A stretch of DNA of 64,000 nt from Halosegnis marinus (GTDB lineage Archaea; Halobacteriota; Halobacteria; Halobacteriales; Haloarculaceae): positions 99,479 to 163,478 of the forward strand of contig NZ_CP119803.1 of the NCBI RefSeq assembly GCF_029338355.1, in the 5' to 3' direction. Positions 1 through 8,491 of the stretch are shown one piece after another. The stretch's first letter is position 1; each line of letters starts with the position of its first letter. The notes beneath the pieces were generated by a model. The model was not told the origin of the DNA. It searched no databases and saw nothing but the letters and a program-made list of their open reading frames with translations. Both the position numbers and the translations under genes were made by a program.

Positions 1-1342
1 TGGCCAGAGTATGCTCTTGATCAATCGTCCTCACGGCTTGGTTGATGTCGGCCCGGGTTCGCTCGATCCAGTCGGTTCGGAGTCCGGTATAGGCCGATTC
101 GATATCTCGTTCCCATACACGAAGGTTTCCGGCTAGCGACCGTTCGAAGCCAGACTTGATCGCCAACCTCTCGGTTTCGATCCAGTGGGTGATGTGTTGT
201 GCCGCCGTCCGATCGATCTCGGCTTCGGTTTCGTCTAGCCAGTCGCTCGTTAACCGATCGCTCTCGGACTCGATCATCGTCGCCCGCCCGCGTTGCCACT
301 TGCGCCACTGTGCCCGATACCCTTCAGCGATCGACTGGTCGATCTCCAGCCACTGTGATGCCAACCGTCTCGTTTCGCGGTTGATTGCGTCTGCTTCGCG
401 TTCGAGCCACCGCCGTTGTTGGGAGCTGAATGCCTCCTCGATTGCTGCAGTCGCATTTTGGACAGCCTCCTCTAGCTCAGCCTGCTCCTCCACAACAGCC
501 GCCCCTGCAGCAGTGGGCGTCTTTGCGCGATGATCTGACACTTGCTCGATGAGTGGTTCATCTGCGTCGTGTCCGATTGCAGCGACGGTTGGCGTCGAGC
601 AATCGGCTGCCGCTCGCACGACGGGCTCAGCATTGAATGGTCGCAGCGCCGTTTCACTGCCACCACCGCGCGAGATGATCAGCGCCTCCGCGTCAGATGC
701 ATCGGCTGCCTCGATCGCATCGACGAGCTCGGACGATGCCGATTTTCCCTGGACAGTGCTCCCGAAGACATCAATGTTGACTGTAGGGTAGCGAGTGTGG
801 ATACTCTCGATGAGATCCTGCTCTGCGTCACTTCCGGGCGCAGTCACGATCGCGACACGAGCTGGAAACTGAGGAATGGCTGCTTTCCGCTCGGGCGCAA
901 AGAGCCCCTCCTCTGCCAGTGTCTCCTCAAGAGCTGCGAGGCGTTTCCAGTATGCATTCTCGCCGACTGCGTGCGCCTCGCCGACCTCCAGGCTTGGATA
1001 GCCACCACCCTCAAAGTAATTCAGCCTGCCACGGACTGCGACGATCATCTCCGGTTCTAGCTCCACACCAATATCGTCGCGGCGACTTTGCCACACCACG
1101 CATTTGATCTTCTTGTTAGCGTGGGCGGCCGCGAGCGAGAAGTAGAGGTGATCAGCATCCCCTGAGAGATCAGTCACCGCACCAACGAGAAGGGATTCGT
1201 CATATTTGTCGAAGCCTTTGAACAAGCCTCGCAGGGTCCCTGTGACTGTCTCGACGGGGACGAGCTCGTTGAGGCCCACGCCGTCTGGAAGCTCAGGCTC
1301 ATCGACTTCATCAAGCGTGGAATCGCCCGCCATGAAGGCCAT
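1..1342 (-). CDS. xseA: Exonuclease VII large subunit (XseA-like), C-terminus cut by window edge
   Basis: An open frame of about 447 codons runs off the left edge without a stop. Its N-terminal part looks like an OB-fold nucleic-acid-binding domain (residues about 15-120). The middle carries the XseA hallmark ISRGGGS followed by LRPFNAEPVVRAAAD, then IGHDADEPL and DHRAKTPTAAGAAV, closely matching the family's catalytic region. The rest is a long charged helical region rich in W, E and R, as in the XseA coiled coil. The family degrades single-stranded DNA from both ends together with a small subunit XseB, which would lie beyond the edge. Start: ATG GCC TTC ATG offers two in-frame starts (1342 or 1333). 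A TTAATT box about 29 nt upstream of 1342 favours the longer, leaderless form. It is divergent from the AddAB-like pair. Family assignment is firm; activity is inferred. Confidence 0.88.
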   Translation of the reverse strand, partial: MAFMAGDSTLDEVDEPELPDGVGLNELVPVETVTGTLRGLFKGFDKYDESLLVGAVTDLSGDADHLYFSLAAAHANKKIKCVVWQSRRDDIGVELEPEMIVAVRGRLNYFEGGGYPSLEVGEAHAVGENAYWKRLAALEETLAEEGLFAPERKAAIPQFPARVAIVTAPGSDAEQDLIESIHTRYPTVNIDVFGSTVQGKSASSELVDAIEAADASDAEALIISRGGGSETALRPFNAEPVVRAAADCSTPTVAAIGHDADEPLIEQVSDHRAKTPTAAGAAVVEEQAELEEAVQNATAAIEEAFSSQQRRWLEREADAINRETRRLASQWLEIDQSIAEGYRAQWRKWQRGRATMIESESDRLTSDWLDETEAEIDRTAAQHITHWIETERLAIKSGFERSLAGNLRVWERDIESAYTGLRTDWIERTRADINQAVRTIDQEHTLA

Positions 1343-1397
1343 CCGTACTCATTGTGCTAGTAGGTTGCAATTAAGCCGTTCGGTTGGACCAAGCTGA

Positions 1398-1510
1398 TAT
1401 AATCCGTTTTGGCGGGGCCCATTGGGCATCACGAGCGAGCGCGCCGCGTATAATCATCCGGTCGAGCCCTTCTACGCCCCTCGGCCGTCGGGGGCGAATA
1501 TAATCACCCG
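1398..1510. promoter_or_regulatory. Intergenic region with three evenly spaced TATAATC boxes
   Basis: TATAATC occurs at 1398, 1449 and 1499, about 50 bp apart, between the divergent xseA-like and AddB-like genes. The last two extend further (TATAATCATCCG and TATAATCACCCG). They could be promoter elements or operator repeats controlling both directions. Their function is not known from sequence. Confidence 0.4.
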
Positions 1511-1553
1511 TTGTCGGCGGTAGGTTGAATAGTCCCATCGGAGTGGGTGGGCT

Positions 1554-4127
1554 GTGCCACTTCGGGAGGCGACGTCGATCGACGGGCTGGGGGAGCTGAC
1601 GCAGGATGCCGATCTCACATTGACGGCCGATCCGCCGCTTGCCCTCGCGCTCGACCGGCGGGTCAAGCGACCACAGTTGGGGCGTGTCGGGGCGACGCCC
1701 CGCGGATACGCCGTGAACGAGTTCACACCGATGGACCGGCGGAAACTGTTCGAGCAGCTCGTCACCGAGACGGAGCTGACATGGAAACAGGCCCACCGGG
1801 CGCTCGACCGGACGCTCAGTTGTTGGGATCAAACCGGGACACTCGACTCGATCCGCACACACGACGAGTTCGACACGCCAGCGATCCGGACGGCCGTCGA
1901 GACACTTCGCGACGGCGACTCGAGCTACCACGCGCTCACCGAACGGTCCCTCCCAGCCGACCAGGACGTCGCAGTGATCAACGAAGCCGCCCTCTCGTCG
2001 CTGGATCGTCGCCTGCTCCCCGACGAGTACGACACTGTTGAGCCGTTCACGGGAGACACGACGTCGGTTCCCGAGTTTCACGTCTTTCCGTCGGCGACGG
2101 CGATCGTCGACGCGCTGCTCGCGCAGCTCGATGCCCACTCGGCGGAGTCGGTCGGGATCGTGCTCGACGAGTCAACGGTCTTCAGCCCACTCGTCGAGTC
2201 CGCACTCGAGACGGCGGAGATTCCGTACCAGGGCGGTCCGGGCTTCGTCGATGACGACAGCGTCCGGACGTTTCTACGGCTGTGTGACGCGGTCTTCGCC
2301 GGGAGCGACCTCCGGGTCGCCGACCTTCGGCCACTATTGGCCCGCGTCGGCGTCACGATCGAGCGCCGCGCCGATCAGCGGCGTGTCGATCGAGTCGACG
2401 GACTTGATGTGTTCGACGACTTCCGAACAGCGCTCACCGATGGGACGCTTCGGGACGCGATCGGTGTGTACGAACGCCTCGCCGGCACCGAGCTCGGTCC
2501 GCTCCGCGAGGAGTGTGCGTCGCTCGGCCTTCTGGACGAGGCGTTCACCAGCGCCCACCTCGACCGACTCCAATACTATCTCGCGAGTTTCGACGTGCCC
2601 GTCGACCGTGAGAGCGAGGGAGTTCTGCTCACGGATGGCGCCTCGACGGCGTATATCGACCGACCGGTCGTGTTCTACCTCGGGCTTGGCGACGGCTGGG
2701 CGAAAACCCCGCCGGATGTCCCGTGGATCGACTCCGTCGAATACATCCAACGCGATCTCGATCGGTTTGAGATCCTCTTACAGAACGGCCACGAGCAACA
2801 CTTTCTAGTGCAGGATACCCGTGCCGGCGCCGAGGTGACACCGTGTGTGTACTTCCGCGAGCTGTTTGAGCGTCCCTTCGACCGGTTCACCGAGCTGCCA
2901 CACACCGATCACGGTGACGGCGTCACTCGAGATCGAATCGAGACACCGTTCGTTGCCCCGTCTAGTGATGAGACGGCGAATTCACCGGCGACGGTAAGCC
3001 AGTCAACGCTGTCGCGGCTGGCAAACTGTCCCCGCGAGGAGTTCTTCCACCGGCTCGTCGACTCACCGACGACGATTCCGATGGCCCGCGGGACGGTCGT
3101 CCACGAGGCCGCCGAACTGTACGTCGCCCACCCAGACGCAATCCGGGCACGATTCGAAGACGTCGTCGACGCGATGCTCGCGCAGCTCCAGGCGTACACG
3201 GCCACGGCCCGCGAGCCCGTCGAACGGACCCAGCTGGCCCTCGCTCTGGAGACAGTCATGGCATATCTGGATGCAAACCCTCCCGTCGAGACGACGCACG
3301 AAGCGTATAGCGACCGGACACAGTCGAACGAGCTCGGGGACCGGCTCGGGCTTGCGGCCGAGTCGCCGCTCACGGAGCGCTGGTTCGACGCGCCAGAGAT
3401 CGGCCTCCACGGGTTCGTCGATTTACTGCAGTCCGCAACCACGATGGTTGACTACAAGACCGGCTCACAGTCGCGGGCAAGCAGGCTCCGCAAGCAGGCG
3501 TCACTATCCCCACTGGACGAGTCGCCGAACTTCCAAGCGGCAGCGTATCTCAGCCAGCAACGCCGCGACCGACCGGGCGAGCCGCTTGAAATTCGGTTTG
3601 TCCACGTTCTGGAATACGCCGACCAGCTGGCCCGTGGAGACGACATCTCAGTTGACGAGCTGGTAACGACTGTCGAGTATCTGCCGTGTACGTTCGGGGA
3701 GTTCGCTGCTCGGCGTGAGACGTTTGAGGCGGTGACCGATTACGCTGATTCGAACGACCGCGTGAAAGCGCTGGAACCGCTCGGGTACGAGGCGTATCGG
3801 GCATTCTTCGAGGACCACGACCTCCCCAGGGCAGGCGTCGCTCCCGATCGTCGAGAGGCCATTATCGAGACGTTCATCGACTACACAAAGGAGCTGTTCA
3901 AGGACACGAAATACGTAGAACAGGGCTGTCGCGCCGCAGTCGAGGACATCGACGGATTGGTCGGTGAGCGGTATCTCGCCTCGGACCTCGATGCGTTCGA
4001 GGAGTTCGTTGCCACACAACGAGAACGGCTTGGGCGGTATCGTGAGGAGGGATTCCCGGTTCGCGTTCGGGATGAGGGCCCCAACTGGGACCGCGTCGAC
4101 ACTCGAGATCTGGTGATCGACGAATGA
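1554..4127 (+). CDS. AddB-like PD-(D/E)XK nuclease subunit
   Basis: 857 residues from a GTG start. The C-terminal third carries a RecB/AddB-type nuclease: GTVVHEAAEL (about 513, the metal-binding His), LHGFVDLL (about 620) and MVDYKTG (about 632, the D...DxK core), preceded by LSRLANCPREEFFHRL. The N-terminal two thirds have no Walker A, as expected for an inactive helicase-like subunit, and only fragments recall the SF1 fold. The C-terminal CxxC-x5-C half of the usual AddB iron-sulfur motif is not visible. Its stop overlaps the ATG of the AddA-like gene by 4 bp, so the two are almost certainly translated together. Likely role: double-strand-break end resection or destruction of foreign linear DNA. 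GTG was chosen because no better start lies upstream in frame. Pairing with the neighbour is the strongest evidence for AddB rather than a stand-alone Cas4-like nuclease. Confidence 0.8.
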   Translation: MPLREATSIDGLGELTQDADLTLTADPPLALALDRRVKRPQLGRVGATPRGYAVNEFTPMDRRKLFEQLVTETELTWKQAHRALDRTLSCWDQTGTLDSIRTHDEFDTPAIRTAVETLRDGDSSYHALTERSLPADQDVAVINEAALSSLDRRLLPDEYDTVEPFTGDTTSVPEFHVFPSATAIVDALLAQLDAHSAESVGIVLDESTVFSPLVESALETAEIPYQGGPGFVDDDSVRTFLRLCDAVFAGSDLRVADLRPLLARVGVTIERRADQRRVDRVDGLDVFDDFRTALTDGTLRDAIGVYERLAGTELGPLREECASLGLLDEAFTSAHLDRLQYYLASFDVPVDRESEGVLLTDGASTAYIDRPVVFYLGLGDGWAKTPPDVPWIDSVEYIQRDLDRFEILLQNGHEQHFLVQDTRAGAEVTPCVYFRELFERPFDRFTELPHTDHGDGVTRDRIETPFVAPSSDETANSPATVSQSTLSRLANCPREEFFHRLVDSPTTIPMARGTVVHEAAELYVAHPDAIRARFEDVVDAMLAQLQAYTATAREPVERTQLALALETVMAYLDANPPVETTHEAYSDRTQSNELGDRLGLAAESPLTERWFDAPEIGLHGFVDLLQSATTMVDYKTGSQSRASRLRKQASLSPLDESPNFQAAAYLSQQRRDRPGEPLEIRFVHVLEYADQLARGDDISVDELVTTVEYLPCTFGEFAARRETFEAVTDYADSNDRVKALEPLGYEAYRAFFEDHDLPRAGVAPDRREAIIETFIDYTKELFKDTKYVEQGCRAAVEDIDGLVGERYLASDLDAFEEFVATQRERLGRYREEGFPVRVRDEGPNWDRVDTRDLVIDE

Positions 4128-7036
4128 GCGACCCGACGCCGAACGACAACCAGCAGCAACTGATCGGCTCCACTGATGGTATTTATCGGGTTGATGCGGG
4201 TGCCGGTACGGGGAAGACGTTCGCTGTTACCCGGCGCTACGCTCGGATTCTGGAGACGACCGACGCGGCGCCTGAAGACATCCTCCTCGTCACGTTCACC
4301 CGGAACGCCGCGGCGGAGATGCGCGACCGCATCGTCCAACAAACCGACTACGATCTCCGGCAGCTCCAGGACGCGCCGATCAGTACGTTCCACGCCTACT
4401 GTTTCCGGTTGTTGCGGCGGCACGGCCACACGGCCCCTACGGCACTCGGGATCGACGACCAGATCCCTGATTCGCTGGATCTGATCGAGGAGCAGGCCCG
4501 TGCAAAGCAACTGTTCCGCCGGTTCATGTCCCGGTTCGCCGACGACCATCCGGAACATGCCGACCTCCTTCGGGTGTTCTACGACCGGGGGACACTCCAC
4601 GCGCTGATCGGAGAGCTGGCTGCAAAGGGCGTTGTGCCGACACGCAACGGCTGGTATCGAGCGACGGGTGAGCCGTTGACCGGTGATCGCGAGCGGTTCT
4701 TCGACGCGTTCACAGCCGCCAACCAACCGAACGAGGGTGCGAACGGCCCCACGAACAGCGACGCCCGCGGGGCGGTCGGTGGCTGGGACGCCGGCGAGTA
4801 CGCGCCCGACGCCCCGACACGCGGCGAGCTCCACGACGATCCGCGGATTTCGCGGTCGGTCGTCGAAGATGCGTACGACGCTGATCGAGACGCGCTGCTC
4901 GCATTCATCCACGACGTCTACATCGAGTACCTCGCGTTCGCGCTGTCACAGAACTACCTGACACAAGGGCTGATGCTGGCCCTCGCGTTCGTCATGCTGT
5001 GTGAATCGCCCGGTGTCCGCGCGCGGATCGGCCACGAGTACGTCATGGTCGATGAGTTCCAGGACACGAACGAACTCCAATTCAAGATCGCGCTGTTGCT
5101 CGCTCGGACGAACAATATCTGTGTCGTCGGCGATTGGAAACAGTCTATCTACGGGTTCCAACACACGAGCGTTGCGAACATCACTGACTTCGGCGAGCGA
5201 CTTCAACGATTCACCAGCGAGTTGAACGCCGACTGTCGCCGAATCGACTACGCTGTCGACGACGTCCAGACAATCCCACTGTTCGAGAATTACCGTTCGT
5301 CGGCGTCGATACTCTCCTTTGCCGAGCAGAGCCTCTCCATCCCGGCGACGTCCAGCGAAGACGTCGGGGATCCGTTAGCCGGGACACGCTCACTCGAGGC
5401 GACTAACGCCGTTGACAACGCACAGATCGACGCATACCGCGCGGACGGCGAGTACGACCTCGTCTTAGATCGGATTCAGCATATCGTCAAGAACGAGTCG
5501 TATGCCGTCGAAACGAGCAACGAGCCCCAGGCCGACGAGGACGCTTCGGACGAGGATCGCATCGCGGCCGAACACGAACGGCTCGGGCCGCCCAGCTACG
5601 ACGATATCGCGGTTTTCACGCGGACACGGGCGTTCGCCCGCGGGCTTCTGGAACGTGCCGAGGAATACGGCATCCCGCTCGCCTACGAGGGCGGTGTGGA
5701 ACTGTTCGACACGCCGGAAGCGAAGCTGGCGCTCGCCTGGTTGCGCATCGCCGAGTCGGATGGCCGACGCGGCTGGGCGGTCGCACTGGAGCGAGCCGGG
5801 TACGGCTTCGAGCGCACACAGACGATCCTTGACGAGGAATCGTATCCGGACGCTATGCTCCAGTTCCGCGACGAGCTCACCGAGCTGGAGACGCTTGGCG
5901 GGTTCCTACGGCGGGTCTTCGATCGGTACGGGCGGACGAGTGTGTATGCCGACGCCCTCGTCGATCATCTCACGGGATTGTACGATGGGACGTTACTCAC
6001 GCGTGGGGAGACGATCAGCTATATCGAGGAGAACTTGGCCGCCGAGACGACCGTCGAGATCGACGCGAACCCCGGCAGCGACGCGGTGACGCTGCAGACG
6101 ATTCACGGAGCGAAAGGACTCGAGTATCCGATCGTCATTCTCGGGAATTTGAACGAGCGATCATTCCCACATTACGGCCAGCCCCCGTCGTGTCCGATCG
6201 TCTACGACGACGCGACTGGGCTTCGACAAACCCGCATGTACAGTGAGGCCGGGGCCTATCCACATGTGTACCGCAACTGGCGACATCGGCTCTTGCAAGC
6301 TTGTCTGCCGTCGGACTACGACGAGGAGCGGCGGTTGCTGTACGTGGCGATGACACGTGCCAAGCGCCACCTCTTGTTCACGGCCGGCGAGGAGCCGAGC
6401 CGGTTCATGGACGGGCTCTCGATCGAGGCCGAGGAGATAGATCCGGATCCCACGCCGGAGTCACATTCCCCGATCGACCACGAGCCGTTCACTGTCGACG
6501 TACCCACAAGTCGAGACATTCCGACACGGCTCGGTGTCCATGACATCATGGACGACTCCGTCTATGACAACCGAACCGGGGGCCGCGGGACTGCTTTCGG
6601 AACGGAGCTCCACGATTTCGCGGAGGCATACGCGCTCGGCGAGTCCGTTGAACCAGCGAATAACGATCAACGCGCCGTCGCTCAGCTTATCAGCGGACTT
6701 GCTGGTGAGTTTCGCGTCGAGGAGACGGCGCTGTTGCCACTCCCCGGAGAGCCAGCGGTGACACTGTCTGGAATCATCGATCTGGTCCATGTGACCGATA
6801 CACAGATCGACGTAATTGATTACAAGACTGACCCGGACCGCGTTGCCCACGAGGAGTACCGAAAGCAACTGAGTGCCTACTATCATGTCCTCGCGAGCGT
6901 CTATCCGGATCGTGAGATCCGACTGCAGGTGTTTTACACCCAGACGGCGGAGTCCGTCGAAGTCACCCCTCTCTCGACCGACCGGCTTCGAGAGCTCGCA
7001 ATCGCAGCGATGGCTGGTAGTTCGGGCGAATCCTAA
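4124..7036 (+). CDS. AddA/RecB-like UvrD helicase with C-terminal nuclease
   Basis: 970 residues with a full set of SF1A helicase motifs: Walker A AGAGTGKT (25-32), motif Ia TFTRNAAAEMRDR, motif II DEFQDT (about 310), motif III VVGDWKQSIYGFQ, motif V TIHGAKGLEYP (about 658) and motif VI LLYVAMTRAKRH (about 740). The C-terminus holds a RecB-family nuclease: GTELHDFAEAY (about 825), LSGIIDLV (about 882) and VIDYKTDPD (about 899). Two nuclease domains, one in each subunit, plus one active motor is the AddAB arrangement. The product is expected to bind DNA ends, unwind them and cut both strands. It is about 200 residues shorter than bacterial AddA. It ends the operon; a gap of about 45 bp with a T-rich promoter-like stretch precedes the next gene. 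Confidence 0.88.
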   Translation: MSDPTPNDNQQQLIGSTDGIYRVDAGAGTGKTFAVTRRYARILETTDAAPEDILLVTFTRNAAAEMRDRIVQQTDYDLRQLQDAPISTFHAYCFRLLRRHGHTAPTALGIDDQIPDSLDLIEEQARAKQLFRRFMSRFADDHPEHADLLRVFYDRGTLHALIGELAAKGVVPTRNGWYRATGEPLTGDRERFFDAFTAANQPNEGANGPTNSDARGAVGGWDAGEYAPDAPTRGELHDDPRISRSVVEDAYDADRDALLAFIHDVYIEYLAFALSQNYLTQGLMLALAFVMLCESPGVRARIGHEYVMVDEFQDTNELQFKIALLLARTNNICVVGDWKQSIYGFQHTSVANITDFGERLQRFTSELNADCRRIDYAVDDVQTIPLFENYRSSASILSFAEQSLSIPATSSEDVGDPLAGTRSLEATNAVDNAQIDAYRADGEYDLVLDRIQHIVKNESYAVETSNEPQADEDASDEDRIAAEHERLGPPSYDDIAVFTRTRAFARGLLERAEEYGIPLAYEGGVELFDTPEAKLALAWLRIAESDGRRGWAVALERAGYGFERTQTILDEESYPDAMLQFRDELTELETLGGFLRRVFDRYGRTSVYADALVDHLTGLYDGTLLTRGETISYIEENLAAETTVEIDANPGSDAVTLQTIHGAKGLEYPIVILGNLNERSFPHYGQPPSCPIVYDDATGLRQTRMYSEAGAYPHVYRNWRHRLLQACLPSDYDEERRLLYVAMTRAKRHLLFTAGEEPSRFMDGLSIEAEEIDPDPTPESHSPIDHEPFTVDVPTSRDIPTRLGVHDIMDDSVYDNRTGGRGTAFGTELHDFAEAYALGESVEPANNDQRAVAQLISGLAGEFRVEETALLPLPGEPAVTLSGIIDLVHVTDTQIDVIDYKTDPDRVAHEEYRKQLSAYYHVLASVYPDREIRLQVFYTQTAESVEVTPLSTDRLRELAIAAMAGSSGES

Positions 7037-7082
7037 CCGACGCACATAGATTTTTGAACGCCTGACTCTGCGGTAGAAATAT

Positions 7083-8270
7083 ATGACAATGGCAAGTGGG
7101 GTCTCGGTCGACCAGGCCAGTGGGCAAATCACTATTCAGGAGCTTACGATTCAGGATCCTGAGCTAGCTAATTACCTCTCCGAATTCGATGACGCGGCAC
7201 AAGCCGACGCGGTCAAGCGAGCGCTACGCGTCGGAGCTACGACACTCGAACTTAGTGAAACGAGTAAGGACGTCGAGTTCGTTCGACGAGAATTTACCGC
7301 GATGGAACGGGCAGTCTCAGAGATCATTCAGGAGATCGAGGAAGATATCGAGTCGACGTTCGGTGATGATGGTGAGGTCGCAGAGCTCCTTGAGCAACAT
7401 TTTGGTGAAGACGGCGAGTTCGCCCGCCGGCTCGACGCGGAGCTTGGGGAAAACGGCGAGCGATTCCAGTCAGCGCTCGATCCTGACGTTGATGGAACAC
7501 CGACAAACCGGCTCAAGGAGTTCCTACGGAACGACGTTCGCGAAGAACTTCGAAATGAGATCCGCTCGATTCACGAGAAACTCGACCGGGAGGACGCCCA
7601 AGCAGCGGTTCGCCAACGAACACCGTTGAAAGGAGCTGACTTCGAAGACGATCTGGAAACGCTTCTCGAGGACCTCGTCCATGGATCGACAGACACCGTC
7701 GAGTACACCGGTGGGAACGAGGGCGAGCTTTCGGGGCGCAATGTCGGCGATTTCGTGATTACGCTCGGTGACACGAACCAACGAATTGTCGTCGAAGCGA
7801 AGAGCGAACAGGGGTACTCACAGCCGAGGATCAAATCCGAGATGGAGGAGGCGATCGAAAACCGCGATGCTGACTACGGTCTCTTCATTACAGAGTGTGC
7901 GACGTACGTTCCTAACAAAGTCGGCTACCTCCAGGAGTTTGATGGGCAAATCTTGTCGATCGCGCTTTGTGAGGACGAAGACGATGAGATCGACCCGCGG
8001 CTTCTCAAAATCGGGTTCAATTGGGCTCGGATGCGAACGGTGCAGGCGTACATCGACAGCGGCGACACTGTTGATGCCGAGGTTATCCAGTCGAAGGTCT
8101 CTGAAGTTAGAGACTCGGTCGATCAGTTCAAAAACATCCGTCGAAAGTGCACAAGCATCCGCTCGACGGTTCAGGGCATTGAAAACGACCTGGACGACAT
8201 TGAGGCCGATATCAATAGTGACTTGAATCAAATGACGGCGGAGTTGAGCAAATCCGTTAGTGAGCAATAA
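7083..8270 (+). CDS. Coiled-coil protein with PD-(D/E)XK nuclease-like domain
   Basis: 395 residues. Residues about 70-190 are strongly charged and helical (repeated EEIEEDIE and DGEFARRLDAEL-type stretches), probably a coiled coil. Residues about 195-300 contain a restriction-endonuclease-like core: GADFEDDLETLLEDL, then NVGDFVITL and RIVVEAKSE, giving the D...ExK triad. A second short coiled coil closes the protein. The layout resembles RmuC or Mrr-like proteins that cleave or hold DNA, but no precise family is recognised. It follows the AddAB-like pair on the same strand behind its own T-rich box, so a DNA repair or defence role is plausible. Two ATGs (7083 and 7089) are possible starts. 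Confidence 0.65.
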   Translation: MTMASGVSVDQASGQITIQELTIQDPELANYLSEFDDAAQADAVKRALRVGATTLELSETSKDVEFVRREFTAMERAVSEIIQEIEEDIESTFGDDGEVAELLEQHFGEDGEFARRLDAELGENGERFQSALDPDVDGTPTNRLKEFLRNDVREELRNEIRSIHEKLDREDAQAAVRQRTPLKGADFEDDLETLLEDLVHGSTDTVEYTGGNEGELSGRNVGDFVITLGDTNQRIVVEAKSEQGYSQPRIKSEMEEAIENRDADYGLFITECATYVPNKVGYLQEFDGQILSIALCEDEDDEIDPRLLKIGFNWARMRTVQAYIDSGDTVDAEVIQSKVSEVRDSVDQFKNIRRKCTSIRSTVQGIENDLDDIEADINSDLNQMTAELSKSVSEQ

Positions 8271-8452
8271 CGCCGTGATTTCGTAGCAGGACCCACGCTT
8301 AATCGCTCTGGTAGCGTTTCGGACCTTCACGCCCGTGGAAGAACTGTAATTCTCGAATATATGGCAATTTCTCACAAAGTCTGTATCTGTGGCGGGGGAC
8401 GCGTAGAGCGGTGTTGCGGTTCGTGCGACTCGATCCCTGATACACCGTGGCA

Positions 8453-8466
8453 AGCTGTTATCAGCG
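8453..8466 (+). promoter_or_regulatory. Promoter-like palindrome upstream of repeat protein
   Basis: AGCTGTTATCAGCG, a short palindrome (GCTG-TTAT-CAGC) about 30 nt ahead of the 8492 ATG. A near copy precedes the HD-domain gene at 10575. The TTAT core is at TATA-box distance, so it may be promoter and operator at once. Confidence 0.4.
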
Positions 8467-8491
8467 GGTGCGTCGAAACCCCTCCCAACGA

